This document shows, piece by piece, positions 45,774-52,274 of a stretch of 54,422 bases of DNA. Below the pieces are notes generated by a model. It made no database searches, was not told the origin of the DNA, and saw only the letters and a program-made list of their open reading frames with translations. Positions within the stretch are counted from its first letter, which is position 1, and each line of letters opens with the position of its first letter. The stretch is taken from assembly GCA_023423275.1 (NCBI GenBank), contig JAFAFW010000064.1:1-54422 (forward strand), given 5' to 3'. The stretch comes from Pseudomonadota bacterium (GTDB lineage Bacteria > Pseudomonadota > Alphaproteobacteria > Rhizobiales > Hyphomicrobiaceae). A program made the translations under genes and the position numbers.

Positions 45774-46491
45774 CAATCAGCGCCAGAGCCTGTGCCGGAT
45801 CGAGGCGGCCGTCATACAGCGCACGCCCGCTGATGGCGCCTTCGAGCATCGCATATTCCGGCTTCAGCATGTCCTGGATATCGGCAATCGATGCCAGCCC
45901 GCCTGAAGCGATCACAGGGATTGAGGTCGCGCGGGCCAACTCCGCCGTCGCGGGCAGATTGAGCCCCTTCAGCACGCCGTCGCGCTCGATATCGGTATAG
46001 ATGATCGCGGCGACTCCCGCGTCCTCGAACTGGCGCGCGAGATCGATCGCCGTCATCTCGCTGACCTCGGCCCATCCCTCGACGGCAACCTTGCCACCCT
46101 TGGCATCGATGCCGACCGCCACCTGTCCCGGAAACTTGCGGCATGCCTCGCGCACGAGTGCGGGATCACGGACCGCGATCGTCCCGAGGATCACGCGCCG
46201 CACGCCCTTGGCCAGCCACATCTCGATGGTCGCCAGATCGCGGATGCCGCCGCCAAGCTGCGCCGGAATGCTGAGCGCCGACAGAATGGCTTCTACGGCG
46301 CCCGCATTCACCGGACGCCCGGAGAAGGCGCCGTTCAGATCGACGATATGCAGCCACGAGAAACCCTGCTGCTCGAACGCACGCGCCTGCGCAGCGGGAT
46401 CGTCGTTGAACACGGTTGCATCGGCCATCTCGCCGAGCTTCAAACGGACGCACTGACCGTCCTTGAGATCGATAGCGGGAAAAAGGATCAA
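45760..46491 (-). CDS. hisA: ProFAR isomerase
   Basis: The 243-residue TIM barrel isomerises ProFAR to PRFAR in histidine synthesis. Catalytic Asp8 lies in LFPAIDLKDGQCVRL and the second aspartate in VAVGIDAKGGKV; the two half-barrels show the usual GGGIRD and ASGGLAS phosphate loops. The start codon is TTG at 46491, supported by an AAGG about eight bases upstream and by the exact family N-terminus. hisH, which usually precedes it, is not here. Confidence 0.96.
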   Translation of the reverse strand: MILFPAIDLKDGQCVRLKLGEMADATVFNDDPAAQARAFEQQGFSWLHIVDLNGAFSGRPVNAGAVEAILSALSIPAQLGGGIRDLATIEMWLAKGVRRVILGTIAVRDPALVREACRKFPGQVAVGIDAKGGKVAVEGWAEVSEMTAIDLARQFEDAGVAAIIYTDIERDGVLKGLNLPATAELARATSIPVIASGGLASIADIQDMLKPEYAMLEGAISGRALYDGRLDPAQALALIASRA

Positions 46492-46629
46492 GTTCAGCGC
46501 CTTAGGTGAGAGGCGGAGGGTTGCATCTGCTTAAATGTGACCGCGCGCGCCGCGTGAACGTCATGTCTTCGCTGTGATTGTGCGTGATAAACAGCGGAAG
46601 GTTCAGTTGCGTCAAGGTCCAGAACCGCC

Positions 46630-47007
46630 ATGCAGCCCGCGTCCCTCATATCTCAATCGGAATCGGCGCCTGCGCGCACCCCGCGCCGCTCACTCACGGA
46701 AAGCGATGCCATCGACGTCTGGATCGCGCGGTGGCTGCGCATCCGCCGGACGGATTTGTGCCGTCGCTATCAATGCGACCCCCGCCGCCTCTATGAAGTC
46801 TGGGAGGGCACCAAGCATCCGGCCGCCCGACAGAAAGCCTGGGCCTTATTCGAGGAGCGTTATCCGCGGCTTGTCGACCGGATCGACACCGGGAACCATC
46901 GGCGCATTCCCCGGGTAGAAGATCACACGGATCAACTTGCTCTTTTCGACATTCCAGTCATGCAGCAAACGCATCGCCCGCAAACCAGGAACAAAACTCG
47001 AACTTAG
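46630..47007 (+). CDS. Unknown protein with an HTH-like core and a QLALF C-terminal motif
   Basis: The 125-residue protein is not one I can name. Residues 25-83 form a tryptophan- and arginine-rich helical core (SDAIDVWIARWLRIRRTD, then LCRRYQCDPRRLYEVWEG) that looks like a small helix-turn-helix or similar nucleic-acid-binding unit. Near the end, QLALF at 102-106 matches the QL-x-LF form of beta-sliding-clamp binding peptides. A short AAGG lies before the ATG. A GAAC-N7-GAAC LexA-type site overlaps its last codons. The next gene, a Cas2-like protein, is on the same strand 142 bp downstream. The arginine-rich ends may be disordered. Confidence 0.65.
   Translation: MQPASLISQSESAPARTPRRSLTESDAIDVWIARWLRIRRTDLCRRYQCDPRRLYEVWEGTKHPAARQKAWALFEERYPRLVDRIDTGNHRRIPRVEDHTDQLALFDIPVMQQTHRPQTRNKTRT
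46989..47003 (-). promoter_or_regulatory. LexA (SOS) box candidate 1
   Basis: GAAC-AAAACTC-GAAC, an exact direct repeat with 7-bp spacing, the alphaproteobacterial LexA pattern (read as GTTC-N7-GTTC on the minus strand). It overlaps the last codons of the 125-residue gene. Confidence 0.6.
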
Positions 47008-47035
47008 ACTGGACTTCCTCAATGATTCGTGGCAT

Positions 47036-47050
47036 GTTCTTCTTACGTTC
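47036..47050 (+). promoter_or_regulatory. LexA (SOS) box candidate 2
   Basis: GTTC-TTCTTAC-GTTC, exact match to the alphaproteobacterial LexA pattern. It lies 100 bp before the Cas2-like ATG and 47 bp from the first site, in the opposite orientation. A weak -10-like TAAAAA at 47069-47074 would place the box over the -35 region of a promoter for the Cas2-like gene. Confidence 0.65.
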
Positions 47051-47149
47051 CGAGCACGTGTTGGTCAGTAAAAATTGTGGTGCGTCAGCGTCTTGCGTCA
47101 TCGTATTGCATAATCTTGTTAGGAAACACGATCTGTAAGAGGCCCTCTC

Positions 47150-47506
47150 ATGCGCATGTTCCTGATCTCCTACGATCTCGCCAAGCCTAACCGCAACAAG
47201 CACGCCCTCGCGACGGCGATCATGAGCCTTGGTCAAGCCTGGGCACGGCCGCTGGAGACGACGTGGTATGTGCGCGCCGAAGCGGACGAATCCGATATCA
47301 ACGCCGAGCTCTCCGAACTGCTTGATACTGAGGATGGCCTCCTCGTGCAGGCGGTCAGCGAAGAGGCCATGCTGGTCAACACGTCGCTGCGCTGGTTCCG
47401 CCAACGCCGGCCCGGTTTCGACCTCGAAGGCAATTCGAACGTCATTGCGTTCCCGACGACAGCTCCGTCCCCCCTCATCCAACCGGAGCTGCCGCTGGCG
47501 AGCTGA
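47150..47506 (+). CDS. Orphan Cas2-like (SinR/VapD-type ferredoxin-fold) protein
   Basis: The 118-residue protein starts MRMFLISYDLAKPNRNKHAL, the first strand and metal-site aspartate (Asp9) of Cas2-fold proteins. Then LGQAWARPLETTWYVRA and LLDTEDGLLVQAVSEEA match the later strands of the SinR-like branch; relatives often read 'LDsxDxLLV'. The tail from 92 is outside the fold and ends QPELPL (111-116) two residues from the C-terminus, a possible hexamer-type beta-clamp motif. No cas1, other cas gene or repeat array is nearby, so this is not an adaptation module. Candidate LexA boxes lie upstream and an 18-bp hairpin begins 6 nt downstream. Confidence 0.8.
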   Translation: MRMFLISYDLAKPNRNKHALATAIMSLGQAWARPLETTWYVRAEADESDINAELSELLDTEDGLLVQAVSEEAMLVNTSLRWFRQRRPGFDLEGNSNVIAFPTTAPSPLIQPELPLAS

Positions 47507-47511
47507 TGGCA

Positions 47512-47595
47512 GAGATGCCTGGACTGGAATGCGCCGCTGATCTGCGCGCCCCGCGGATGAGTGATCGCTGAGCCCTCTTCCAGTCCGGGCATCTC
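47512..47595 (+). ncRNA. Long-stem RNA element directly after the Cas2-like gene
   Basis: GAGATGCCTGGACTGGAA (47512-47529) pairs over all 18 bases with TTCCAGTCCGGGCATCTC (47578-47595). The only non-Watson-Crick pair is T47520 with G47587, a G-U wobble in plus-strand RNA but an A-C mismatch in minus-strand RNA, which favours the plus strand as the functional transcript. The 48-nt loop is GC-rich and can fold further. A small GGACC-GATTGA-GGTCC hairpin follows at 47610-47625. It is not a normal terminator (long loop, no U-run). It could be a 3'-UTR structure, a small RNA or a palindromic repeat. Confidence 0.5.
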
Positions 47596-47705
47596 CCACG
47601 CTTGCGGGAGGACCGATTGAGGTCCCTGCGGGATTAACCAACGTGTGCGCTCATCCGTGCTAAGCTCGGGCTCTTCATGCAGCCCAGCACTCGGCAGCGA
47701 CGGAC

Positions 47706-48932
47706 GTGAACGGCAAGCGCATTCTTCTCATCATCGGCGGCGGCATCGCGGCCTATAAGTGCCTCGACCTGATCCGTCGGCTCAGGGAACGCGGCGCCAG
47801 CGTGCGCACGATCATGACGCGCGGCGCGCAACAGTTTATCACGCCCCTTGCCGTTGGCGCCGTATCTGGTGATCGCGTCTTCACGGAGCTGTTCGACCGC
47901 GCGGACGAGCACGACATCGGGCATATCCGCCTCAGCCGCGAGGCCGACCTGATCGTCGTCGCTCCCGCCACGGCTGATCTTCTCGCACGCATGGCCGGGG
48001 GACACGCCGACGACCTCGCCACGGCCGTGCTTCTTGCAACCGACAAGGCTGTCCTCGCCGCCCCCGCCATGAACCCGCGCATGTGGATGCATCCGGCAAC
48101 CCAGCGCAACGTCGTCACCTTGAGCAAGGATGGCATCGGCTTTATCGGCCCCAACACCGGCGAAATGGCTGAGCGCGGCGAAGCAGGCCCGGGCCGGATG
48201 GCCGAGCCGTTGGAAATCGTCGCGGCTGTCTCTGATCTTCTCTCGAACGCCCAGCCGATCGGCCCTCTGTCCGGACGCCATGTTGTCATTACCAGCGGCC
48301 CGACCCATGAGCCGATCGATCCGGTGCGTTACATCGCCAATCGGTCCTCGGGGAAGCAGGGCCACGCCATTGCCCGCGCCGCCGCTGAGTTGGGAGCAAG
48401 CGTCACGCTCGTGACCGGGCCAGTGCAGCTTCCCGATCCGCCGGGCGTAACCGTGGTCCATGTGGAAGCCGCCTCCGAGATGCTCGCCGCCGTTCAGCAG
48501 GCGCTCCCGGCCGACATCGCGATTTTTGCAGCCGCCGTTGCCGACTGGCGCGTGGCCGGTGCGTCCGAACAGAAAATCAAAAAGGACAAATCCTCCGGCG
48601 TTCCCGCGCTTCAGCTCGTTGAGAACCCGGACATTCTGAAAACCATCTCGGCCCGCGGACCGATGCGCCCGTCGCTCGTCATTGGCTTCGCGGCGGAAAC
48701 GGAAAACGTCGTCGCGTTCGCCACCAAAAAGCGTAAGGCAAAAGGCTGCGACTGGATCGTGGCCAATGACGTTTCGCCCGCGACGGGCATCATGGGTGGT
48801 GACCGTAACGCAGTTCACCTCATCACAGCCGGCGGCGTTGACGATTGGCCCGCGATGAGCAAAGACGACGTCGCGCGTCGTCTCATCGAGCGCGCTGCTG
48901 AACACCTTCACCAGTCACAGGTTGCAATCTAA
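47706..48932 (+). CDS. coaBC: CoaBC: phosphopantothenoylcysteine decarboxylase / phosphopantothenate-cysteine ligase
   Basis: The 408-residue bifunctional enzyme carries out two steps of coenzyme A synthesis. The N-terminal flavin-dependent CoaC domain (about 1-185) has GGGIAAYK and AAPAMNPRMW; the C-terminal CoaB domain (from 190) has TSGPTHEPIDPVRYIANRSSG and AVADW near the centre with KIKKDK. In the CoaC lid segment EMAERGEAGPGRM the cysteine found in the E. coli enzyme (ACGDIGPGRM) is absent. The GTG start at 47706 is inferred from the family N-terminus. Its stop overlaps the dut start by one base. Confidence 0.95.
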   Translation: MNGKRILLIIGGGIAAYKCLDLIRRLRERGASVRTIMTRGAQQFITPLAVGAVSGDRVFTELFDRADEHDIGHIRLSREADLIVVAPATADLLARMAGGHADDLATAVLLATDKAVLAAPAMNPRMWMHPATQRNVVTLSKDGIGFIGPNTGEMAERGEAGPGRMAEPLEIVAAVSDLLSNAQPIGPLSGRHVVITSGPTHEPIDPVRYIANRSSGKQGHAIARAAAELGASVTLVTGPVQLPDPPGVTVVHVEAASEMLAAVQQALPADIAIFAAAVADWRVAGASEQKIKKDKSSGVPALQLVENPDILKTISARGPMRPSLVIGFAAETENVVAFATKKRKAKGCDWIVANDVSPATGIMGGDRNAVHLITAGGVDDWPAMSKDDVARRLIERAAEHLHQSQVAI

Positions 48933-49537
48933 TGGCGCGCGCTCCCTCGAAATCCTTACGCGTGCGCCTTGTCCGTCTCGACCATGGCCGTGACTTGCCG
49001 CTGCCTGCCTATCAATCAGCCGGCGCTGCCGGCATGGACCTGGTGGCTGCCGTCGGTGACGGAGCACCTGTCGTCTTGAAACCCGGCGGACGGGCTTTGA
49101 TTCCCACGGGACTGATCATCGAACTGCCTCCGGGGTCGGAGGGGCAGATCCGGCCGCGCTCGGGGCTTGCGTTGCGCCACGGTATTACGTGCCTGAATAC
49201 ACCCGGCACAATCGATAGCGACTATCGCGGCGAGGTGAAGGTGCTGCTGATCAACCTTGGCGGCCAGCCTTGGGAGATCCAGCGTGGCGAGCGGATCGCA
49301 CAGCTCATTATCCAGCGCGTCGAGCAAGCCAAACTGGTGGAAGTAAAGGCGCTGACCAACACCAAGCGCGGCGCTGGCGGTTTCGGCTCGACGGGTACGG
49401 CCACAAAGGCAAAGAAAAAAGCAAGAGTTGCTGCAAAGCCGGCGAAGAAGACAGCCGCCGTGAAGTCTGCGAAAGCGAAAGCGGCGAAAAAACCGGCCCG
49501 TGGTCCAGGCAAGCCCACCCAACGGCGCCGCAAGTAG
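48932..49537 (+). CDS. dut: dUTP diphosphatase with a lysine/alanine-rich C-terminal tail
   Basis: The trimeric dUTPase hydrolyses dUTP to dUMP, keeping uracil out of DNA. All five motifs are present: AGAAGMDL, RPRSGLAL, GTIDSDYRGEV, RGERIAQLI and RGAGGFGSTG. The core is about 152 residues, the normal full length; here 201 residues are encoded because a tail of about 46 follows, made of repeats such as AKKKA, PAKKTA and KAKAAKKPA, like the tails of histone-H1-like proteins. It begins on the last base of the coaBC stop (TAATG), so it is translationally coupled. Confidence 0.95.
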   Translation: MARAPSKSLRVRLVRLDHGRDLPLPAYQSAGAAGMDLVAAVGDGAPVVLKPGGRALIPTGLIIELPPGSEGQIRPRSGLALRHGITCLNTPGTIDSDYRGEVKVLLINLGGQPWEIQRGERIAQLIIQRVEQAKLVEVKALTNTKRGAGGFGSTGTATKAKKKARVAAKPAKKTAAVKSAKAKAAKKPARGPGKPTQRRRK

Positions 49538-49551
49538 GCGCGAATATTTGT

Positions 49552-49935
49552 CTACTCCGCTACATGCCGCGAGCCGCGTGCATCATAAGCCGCTCGCGCC
49601 CGAACCACACGGCCATGGTTCTCGATTGCCCAGGCGCCCAACGCACCCAGCGGCACGAGGAGCTCCTCTCCAAGCGTGGTCAACTCGTACTCCACCTTCG
49701 GCGGAATGGTCGGGAACACGGTCCGCTTCACATAGCCATCACGTTCCAGGCCGCGGAGCGTGGTGGTCAGCATTTTCTGGGAAACCCCGTCAACCGATCG
49801 CTTGATCTCCGAGAAGCGCTGTTTTCCACGCCCGAGAAGCATCACGACGTGCACGCTCCACTTGTCTCCAATCAACGCGATCACATCGTTGGCGCGCGTG
49901 CACTGGCCTGGAACGTTGGTCGTCGTCGGTTTCAT
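49552..49935 (-). CDS. HxlR-family transcription regulator
   Basis: The 127-residue winged-helix regulator has the HxlR pattern: CTRANDVIALIGDKWSVHVVMLL at the N-terminus, FSEIKRSVDGVSQKMLTTTLRGLERDGYV, and VEYELTTLGEEL. Cys12 corresponds to the redox-sensing cysteine used by some members. It is divergent from an FMN reductase gene and probably controls it, as in quinone- or electrophile-responsive pairs. Two AAAGGTGCC direct repeats (49936-49944, 49955-49963) and an AGTG-N5-CACT palindrome (49995-50007) lie between the genes. Confidence 0.9.
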   Translation of the reverse strand: MKPTTTNVPGQCTRANDVIALIGDKWSVHVVMLLGRGKQRFSEIKRSVDGVSQKMLTTTLRGLERDGYVKRTVFPTIPPKVEYELTTLGEELLVPLGALGAWAIENHGRVVRARAAYDARGSRHVAE

Positions 49936-50029
49936 AAAGGTGCCTAAGTCTGCAAAAGGTGCCGCCTTGCGAAATGTCTTGAAGTATCCAATGTAGTGTC
50001 AGTCACTTTTATATACGAGAGGGTCTCCC
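49936..50029. promoter_or_regulatory. hxlR / FMN reductase divergent control region
   Basis: The 94 bp hold two exact AAAGGTGCC direct repeats 19 bp apart next to the hxlR start, and the palindrome AGTG-TCAGT-CACT at 49995-50007 followed by TATATA. The palindrome is the better regulator site. I could not fit both -35 and -10 boxes with confidence. Confidence 0.4.
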
Positions 50030-50587
50030 GTGAAAACCGTCGCTGTTCTCGTTGGCTCCCTGCGCCGCGAGTCGATCAATCGCAAATTTGCCGAAAGCCT
50101 CGGCAAACTTGCGGCCGATCGCCTGAAGTTCCAGTTTGTCGAGATCGGCGATCTGCCGATGTACAATGAGGATCTCTGGCAGGATCCGCCAGCCAGCATA
50201 CTTCGCATGAAGAAGGACGTGGAGGCAGCGGACGCGGTCCTGTTCGTCACGCCGGAATACAATCGTTCTTTCACACCCGCGATCAAAAACGCGATGGATT
50301 GGGGCACCCGCCCCTGGGGTAAGAATTCCTGGTCCGGCAAACCAGCGGCAGTTATCGGCGCCTCCGGCGGCGCGATCAGCTCCGCAGTGGCGCAACACGC
50401 CCTGAGAGACGTCGCCGTCGTCATCGGCACCGTTCTCATGGTGCAGCCTGAAGTCTATTTCAATTACAAGCCTGAGCTGTTTAACGAGGCGAACGAGATC
50501 GCAAATCCCGACACGAAGAAATTCCTGAGCGGCTGGGTCGACAAGTTCGCCGCATGGATCGATATGGCCAGCACGCAGCGCACATAG
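50030..50587 (+). CDS. NAD(P)H-dependent FMN reductase (quinone/chromate reductase type)
   Basis: The 185-residue flavoprotein has the flavodoxin-like fold of the NADPH-dependent FMN reductases: VLVGSLRRESINRKFAESL binds the FMN phosphate, VLFVTPEYNRSFTPAIKNAMDW and GKPAAVIGASGGAISSAVAQ follow. It reduces quinones, azo dyes or chromate in relatives. The start is GTG at 50030, after GAGAGGG. It is divergent from the HxlR regulator, its likely controller. Length is normal. Confidence 0.9.
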   Translation: MKTVAVLVGSLRRESINRKFAESLGKLAADRLKFQFVEIGDLPMYNEDLWQDPPASILRMKKDVEAADAVLFVTPEYNRSFTPAIKNAMDWGTRPWGKNSWSGKPAAVIGASGGAISSAVAQHALRDVAVVIGTVLMVQPEVYFNYKPELFNEANEIANPDTKKFLSGWVDKFAAWIDMASTQRT

Positions 50588-50661
50588 CGGCCGCTGCAAA
50601 CTTGACAACCTCGCGCGCAGGGTGTGGCCTCCAGGGCCATATCCGCAGCGGGACGCCTGAA

Positions 50662-51513
50662 ATGACGACGACGCGACTGACACCGCCGGAAATCGAGCGC
50701 TACAAGCGTCATCTCGTGCTGCGCGAGGTTGGCGGGCAGGGTCAGCAGAAGCTGAAAGGCGCGCGCGTCCTTGTGGTCGGCGCGGGCGGGCTCGGCTCGC
50801 CCGTTATCATGTATCTCGCCGCCGCGGGCGTCGGCACGATCGGCGTGATCGATGACGACACCGTTTCGCTCGACAATCTTCAGCGGCAGATCGTGCACGA
50901 TACGGACCGTGTCGGTGCGCTGAAGGTCGACAGCGCGAAAGCGACCGTCGCACAGCTCAATCCGCATATATCGGTGGAAACGCACGCAATCCGGCTGACG
51001 GCGGACAACGCACTCGACATCATCTCCGGCTACGACATCGTCGCGGACGGCTCCGACAACTTCGCCACGCGCTATCTCGTCAGCGATGCCTGCTATCTCG
51101 CCAAGCGCACATTGGTCTTCGCCGCCGTTGGCCCCTTCGACGGCTATGTGACAGTCTTCAAGCCGCACCTGCAGAATGCCGACGGCCAACCCTGGCCCAC
51201 CTATCGTTGTATTTTTCCCGAGGCGCCACCGCCGGGCACCGTCGCACCCTGCAGCGAGATCGGCGTGCTCGGCTCGATCGTCGGCGTTGTCGGCACTGTT
51301 CAAGCAACTGAAGTGCTGAAGGAGATTCTTGACATCGGCGACACGCTGGCAGGCCGGCTGCTGATCTACGATGCGCTGTCATCGCGTTTCGAAACCGTAA
51401 AGGTGGCCTGGGATCCCGACAATCCGCTGTCCGGCCGTAACGCGACCATCACAGATTTGTCACTTCATGCGGACGGAAGCGACATCGCCTGCTCAGCGGA
51501 AAACGTCGATTAG
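50662..51513 (+). CDS. MoeB/ThiF-type E1 adenylyltransferase lacking the zinc cysteines
   Basis: The 283-residue protein has the E1-like ATP-binding motif GAGGLGSPVIMYLAAAGVG (41-59), DDDTVSLDNLQRQ and the DGSDNFATRY segment (129-138). Cys197 aligns with the conserved cysteine of the crossover loop. The zinc site is broken: the CYRC pair is TYRC (Thr180/Cys183) and the second CPLC pair is NPLS (Asn254/Ser257). MoeB adenylates MoaD, ThiF adenylates ThiS; here the partner is unknown and no MoaD/ThiS gene is nearby. The ATG at 50662 is used because it starts at the family N-terminus; the open frame continues upstream. Confidence 0.85.
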   Translation: MTTTRLTPPEIERYKRHLVLREVGGQGQQKLKGARVLVVGAGGLGSPVIMYLAAAGVGTIGVIDDDTVSLDNLQRQIVHDTDRVGALKVDSAKATVAQLNPHISVETHAIRLTADNALDIISGYDIVADGSDNFATRYLVSDACYLAKRTLVFAAVGPFDGYVTVFKPHLQNADGQPWPTYRCIFPEAPPPGTVAPCSEIGVLGSIVGVVGTVQATEVLKEILDIGDTLAGRLLIYDALSSRFETVKVAWDPDNPLSGRNATITDLSLHADGSDIACSAENVD

Positions 51514-51565
51514 CTGCGGTCGCCGATCCAAAATTCGCGGAGTAAGAACGCGTCACTGTCGCGCA

Positions 51566-52249
51566 TTAGTTCACCGCTCCGCCCGAGCCGCTTTCGTTCG
51601 ACGCCAGCTCCATCTCAGCCAGCGCCATCAGGACCTCGGCGCGCGTCCTGAGATCGTTCGCCTCCAGCAGCGCCTGTTTTTCCTCCGGTCCATACGGGCA
51701 TCCGATCGATAATGAATTCACGAGATATTCGGTCGGCGCACTGAGAATGGACCGCCAGTCCGCTTTCAGTTTGTGCGCCTCCAGGTAGCTTTTGAGAACC
51801 CGCAGCAGATTAGTGCGATCGACCTCGTCCTCGCCGGCTCCGGCGCTGAAATCGTCGATATGGGGTGCACAGTCGATCTCAAACAGCCGATAGGGCTTGG
51901 TTGTCGGCATCTCGGACACGAAATCGAACCGCGCGATCCCCGTCAGGGTGATCAGCATGCGGTTCTCGGCCAGCTCCTGGAATGCCGTGAGGCGGCCGAC
52001 ACAGCCGACACCGCGCAGCCCGACCGCCTTGCCGGACGGGCTCTCGTCATCACCTTCCGAACGCTCCGGCTGGACGATGCCGAGAACACGCGGTCCTGAC
52101 AGGACGTCCTCGATCATCTCGAGATAGCGCGGCTCGAAGACGCTCAGCGGCAAAGTGGCCCGCGGGAGCAGGATCACGCCCCGCAATGGAAAGACAGGAA
52201 TCTGCTGAGGCAGATCGGCCGGGCGAAGATAGCGGTCCGTGGGCGCCAC
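51566..52249 (-). CDS. Lon N-terminal-domain (LON substrate-binding) protein
   Basis: The 227-residue protein consists of a LON substrate-binding domain only: IPVFPLRGVILLPRATLPLSVFEPRYL (in part) at about 17-43, GRLTAFQELAENRMLITLTG in the middle and a helical end. It lacks the ATPase and protease domains of Lon. Such proteins are common in alphaproteobacteria next to a thioredoxin gene, as here. Its function is not established. It starts 25 bp after the YbbN-like gene stop on the same strand. Confidence 0.9.
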   Translation of the reverse strand: MAPTDRYLRPADLPQQIPVFPLRGVILLPRATLPLSVFEPRYLEMIEDVLSGPRVLGIVQPERSEGDDESPSGKAVGLRGVGCVGRLTAFQELAENRMLITLTGIARFDFVSEMPTTKPYRLFEIDCAPHIDDFSAGAGEDEVDRTNLLRVLKSYLEAHKLKADWRSILSAPTEYLVNSLSIGCPYGPEEKQALLEANDLRTRAEVLMALAEMELASNESGSGGAVN

Positions 52250-52274
52250 CTCGGGCTCCTCTCAACAGTCGCGA

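Noticed and set aside
47150..47506. CRISPR-Cas locus suggested by a Cas2-like protein
   Set aside because: No cas1, no effector gene and no direct-repeat array on either side. The protein fits the SinR-like branch of the fold, not the adaptation Cas2.
47512..47595. 6S RNA or SRP RNA at the long hairpin
   Set aside because: The element is too short for 6S RNA with its central bubble, and the conserved SRP apical loop bases are absent.
46958..47641. A 227-codon minus-strand frame over the Cas2-like gene
   Set aside because: The plus-strand Cas2-like protein has family motifs and this frame has none. Only its last 25 codons, after a LexA-type box, are kept as a weak observation.
47634..48911. 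A 425-codon minus-strand frame over coaBC
   Set aside because: It is the antisense shadow of a clear CoaBC gene; GC-rich third positions keep it open.
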